Assembly (NCBI GenBank): GCA_013695405.1 | Contig: JACDAO010000716.1 | Coordinates: forward strand, 1-9,594 | DNA length: 9,594 bases | From: Acidobacteriota bacterium | Lineage (GTDB): Bacteria > Acidobacteriota > Vicinamibacteria > Vicinamibacterales > Vicinamibacteraceae | Direction of reading: 5' to 3' | Shown here: positions 8,407-9,594 of the stretch, piece after piece | Layout: the number at the start of each line of letters is the position of its first letter | Numbering within the stretch: position 1 is the stretch's first letter | Translations under genes and position numbers: made by a program | The notes under the pieces: model-generated | Told to the model about the DNA's origin: nothing | Seen by the model: only the letters and a program-made list of their open reading frames with translations | Databases searched by the model: none

Positions 8407-9366
8407 ATGTCCAGATACCGACACAACCTGCCACAACGTCGAGACGGCCGCCTGTTTCTCACCGATGGCGGTCTCGAGACGACGTTGATTTTCCATCAGG
8501 GCATCGACCTCCCTGACTTCGCGGCCTTCCCGCTGCTGGAGCGTCCCGAAGGCCAGGCCGTGCTGCTGGCCTACTTCGAGACCTACGTGGCGCTCGCCGT
8601 CCGGCATCAGACCGGCCTGGTGCTCGAGACCGTTACCTGGCGCGCCAATCCTGACTGGGGCGCGCGTCTCGGCTACGACGCCGCGGCGCTGGCCGACGTC
8701 AACCGCCGCGCGGCGGCCATGCTCGAGCCGGTGCGTCTGGCCCACGACTCGGCAACCACGCCGATTGTAGTCAGCGGCTGCGTCGGACCACGCGGCGACG
8801 GCTACACGCCGACGCTGGTGATGTCGCCGTCCTACGCCGAGGCGTATCACCAGCCGCAGATCGAGGCGCTGGCCGGCTCGTCGGCCGACCTGGTCACGGC
8901 GTTCACGCTCAACTACGTCGACGAGGCGATCGGCATTGCGCGCGCCGCGCGGCACGCCGACATGCCGGTCGTCCTGTCGTTCACGGTCGAGACCGACGGG
9001 CGGCTGCCGACCGGGACGACCATTGGCGAGGCGATCGAGGCGGTCGACGCCGACACCGACGGCTACCCGGCCTACTACATGATCAACTGCGCGCATCCGA
9101 CCCACTTCGAGGGCATGCTGCACGCGGACGCGCCATGGGCGGCGCGGATCAGGGGCCTGCGGGCCAACGCCTCCTGTCGCAGTCACGCCGAGCTGAACGA
9201 GGCGACCGAACTCGACACCGGCAATCCGGACGACCTCGGCAGCTGGTACGCGACGCTGAAGCAGCGTCTGCCGCAGTTGACCGTGCTGGGCGGCTGCTGC
9301 GGCACCGACCACCGCCATGTCGACGCGATCGGCACGGCCTGTCGGCGGTTGTTCGCCAGCACGTGA
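8407..9366 (+). CDS. Homocysteine S-methyltransferase family protein
   Basis: 319 residues spanning one homocysteine S-methyltransferase domain, a TIM-barrel with a zinc-thiolate site, cytosolic. It would transfer a methyl group from a donor such as S-methylmethionine or a betaine to homocysteine, giving methionine, or act on a related thiol. Visible marks are LTDGGLETTLIF (18-29), where the family has DGGxxT, then SGCVGPRGDGY (123-133) and YYMINCAHPTHF (223-234). GGCCGTDHRHV (295-305) completes the zinc ligands: Cys228, Cys297 and Cys298 are all present. There is no cobalamin- or folate-binding domain, so it is not MetH; length matches the MmuM/BHMT-like stand-alone enzymes. The ATG at 8407 is set by the AGGAGG 6 nt upstream, which lies in a hairpin loop. 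The following gene starts 36 nt after its stop and probably has its own promoter box. The methyl donor cannot be deduced. Confidence 0.9.
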   Translation: MSRYRHNLPQRRDGRLFLTDGGLETTLIFHQGIDLPDFAAFPLLERPEGQAVLLAYFETYVALAVRHQTGLVLETVTWRANPDWGARLGYDAAALADVNRRAAAMLEPVRLAHDSATTPIVVSGCVGPRGDGYTPTLVMSPSYAEAYHQPQIEALAGSSADLVTAFTLNYVDEAIGIARAARHADMPVVLSFTVETDGRLPTGTTIGEAIEAVDADTDGYPAYYMINCAHPTHFEGMLHADAPWAARIRGLRANASCRSHAELNEATELDTGNPDDLGSWYATLKQRLPQLTVLGGCCGTDHRHVDAIGTACRRLFAST

Positions 9367-9386
9367 GGCCCGACCGCACGGCTTGC

Positions 9387-9392
9387 TACCAT
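9387..9392 (+). promoter_or_regulatory. Extended -10-like box TGC-TACCAT just before the BNR-repeat gene
   Basis: TACCAT preceded by TGC lies 10 nt before the ATG at 9403, implying transcription from about 9399-9400 and a leader of only a few bases. The ATG at 9391 would overlap the box. No ribosome binding site is seen before either ATG. It resembles the boxes at 523-528 and 7004-7009, but the spacing is looser. Confidence 0.35.
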
Positions 9393-9402
9393 GTGCGCGT
9401 CG

Positions 9403-9594
9403 ATGACCCGCACATCTGCCGTGCCGATCTCCCTGCTCCGTCCGGTCATGCTGGCGGGGCTCGCACTGCTGTCCGCTCTCGGACCTGAACGGCCGCTGGC
9501 GACGCAGGTCGCCGCGGCGGCGCAGGCACCTGTCGCCGGTGCCGACGCCGATGCCGCATTCGGCGGCCTGCACTGGCGCCACATCGGCCCGCAC
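9403..9594 (+). CDS. Exported BNR/sortilin-type repeat protein, N-terminal part (partial)
   Basis: 64 codons are visible before the right edge. Residues 1-42 look like a signal peptide: MTRTSAVPISLLRP, then the hydrophobic VMLAGLALLSALG, then a small-residue stretch ending AAAAQA as a likely cleavage site. After a short Ala/Asp linker the mature part begins FGGLHWRHIGPH. This W-R-x-I-G-P opening is what I know from large exported proteins with VPS10/sortilin-like or BNR beta-propeller repeats, usually about 1000 residues and labelled glycosyl hydrolase without proof; they are abundant in Acidobacteriota. An in-frame ATG at 9391 would add MCAS; 9403 is preferred because the upstream ATG overlaps a -10-like box. 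The family call rests on about ten residues, so it is moderate. Confidence 0.6.
   Translation, partial: MTRTSAVPISLLRPVMLAGLALLSALGPERPLATQVAAAAQAPVAGADADAAFGGLHWRHIGPH

Noticed and set aside
8239..9594. 451-codon minus-strand open frame opposite the methyltransferase
   Set aside because: Low-complexity Arg/Gly/Val sequence with no recognisable motif, opposite a gene with zinc-ligand motifs and a ribosome binding site; a shadow frame.

Overview
The window is ordinary-looking, gene-dense, very GC-rich bacterial chromosome. Gene content and sequence style fit an acidobacterium, perhaps of the Vicinamibacteria type. The pointers are an exported BNR-repeat protein opening with a WRHIGPH motif, a DUF2891 protein, an S41 peptidase, a fused MFS/spermidine-synthase-like protein and a large KUP-like APC permease. 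The lineage is inferred from remembered family distributions, not from any search.

Layout, left to right. (1) The minus strand carries the N-terminus of a fused MFS/spermidine-synthase-like membrane protein (1-515, runs off the edge). A palindromic REP-like element (about 612-690) follows, then a branched-chain aminotransferase (728-1810, minus). (2) Divergent from that is an APC-superfamily permease with a C-terminal soluble domain (1950-3851, plus). Its last 68 bases overlap, on the opposite strand, the 3' end of an RluD-type pseudouridine synthase (3784-4812, minus). (3) The synthase is the downstream gene of a two-gene unit led by a PAP2-type membrane protein (4809-5429, minus); the two are joined by a GTGA stop/start overlap. 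(4) An exported S41 peptidase (5620-6927, minus) is divergent from a DUF2891 protein (7017-8087, plus). (5) A decayed MOSC-domain remnant (8079-8275, minus) lies before a homocysteine S-methyltransferase (8407-9366, plus). (6) A BNR/sortilin-type exported protein (9403-9594, plus) runs off the right edge.

The genes do not form one pathway. They mix amino-acid metabolism (aminotransferase, methyltransferase), transport, RNA modification and exported proteins. No mobile element, CRISPR array, RNA gene or dedicated defence or biosynthetic system is visible.

The points worth a second look are molecular details. The S41 peptidase contains no lysine at all, so the usual Ser-Lys dyad is impossible. 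The PAP2 protein has lost the histidine of its second signature motif. The methyltransferase Shine-Dalgarno sits exactly in the loop of a perfect hairpin that abuts the ATG. Several genes have a -10-like box a few bases before the start codon, as expected for leaderless mRNAs. The RluD-type synthase has a 22-residue tail encoded entirely antisense to the neighbouring permease.
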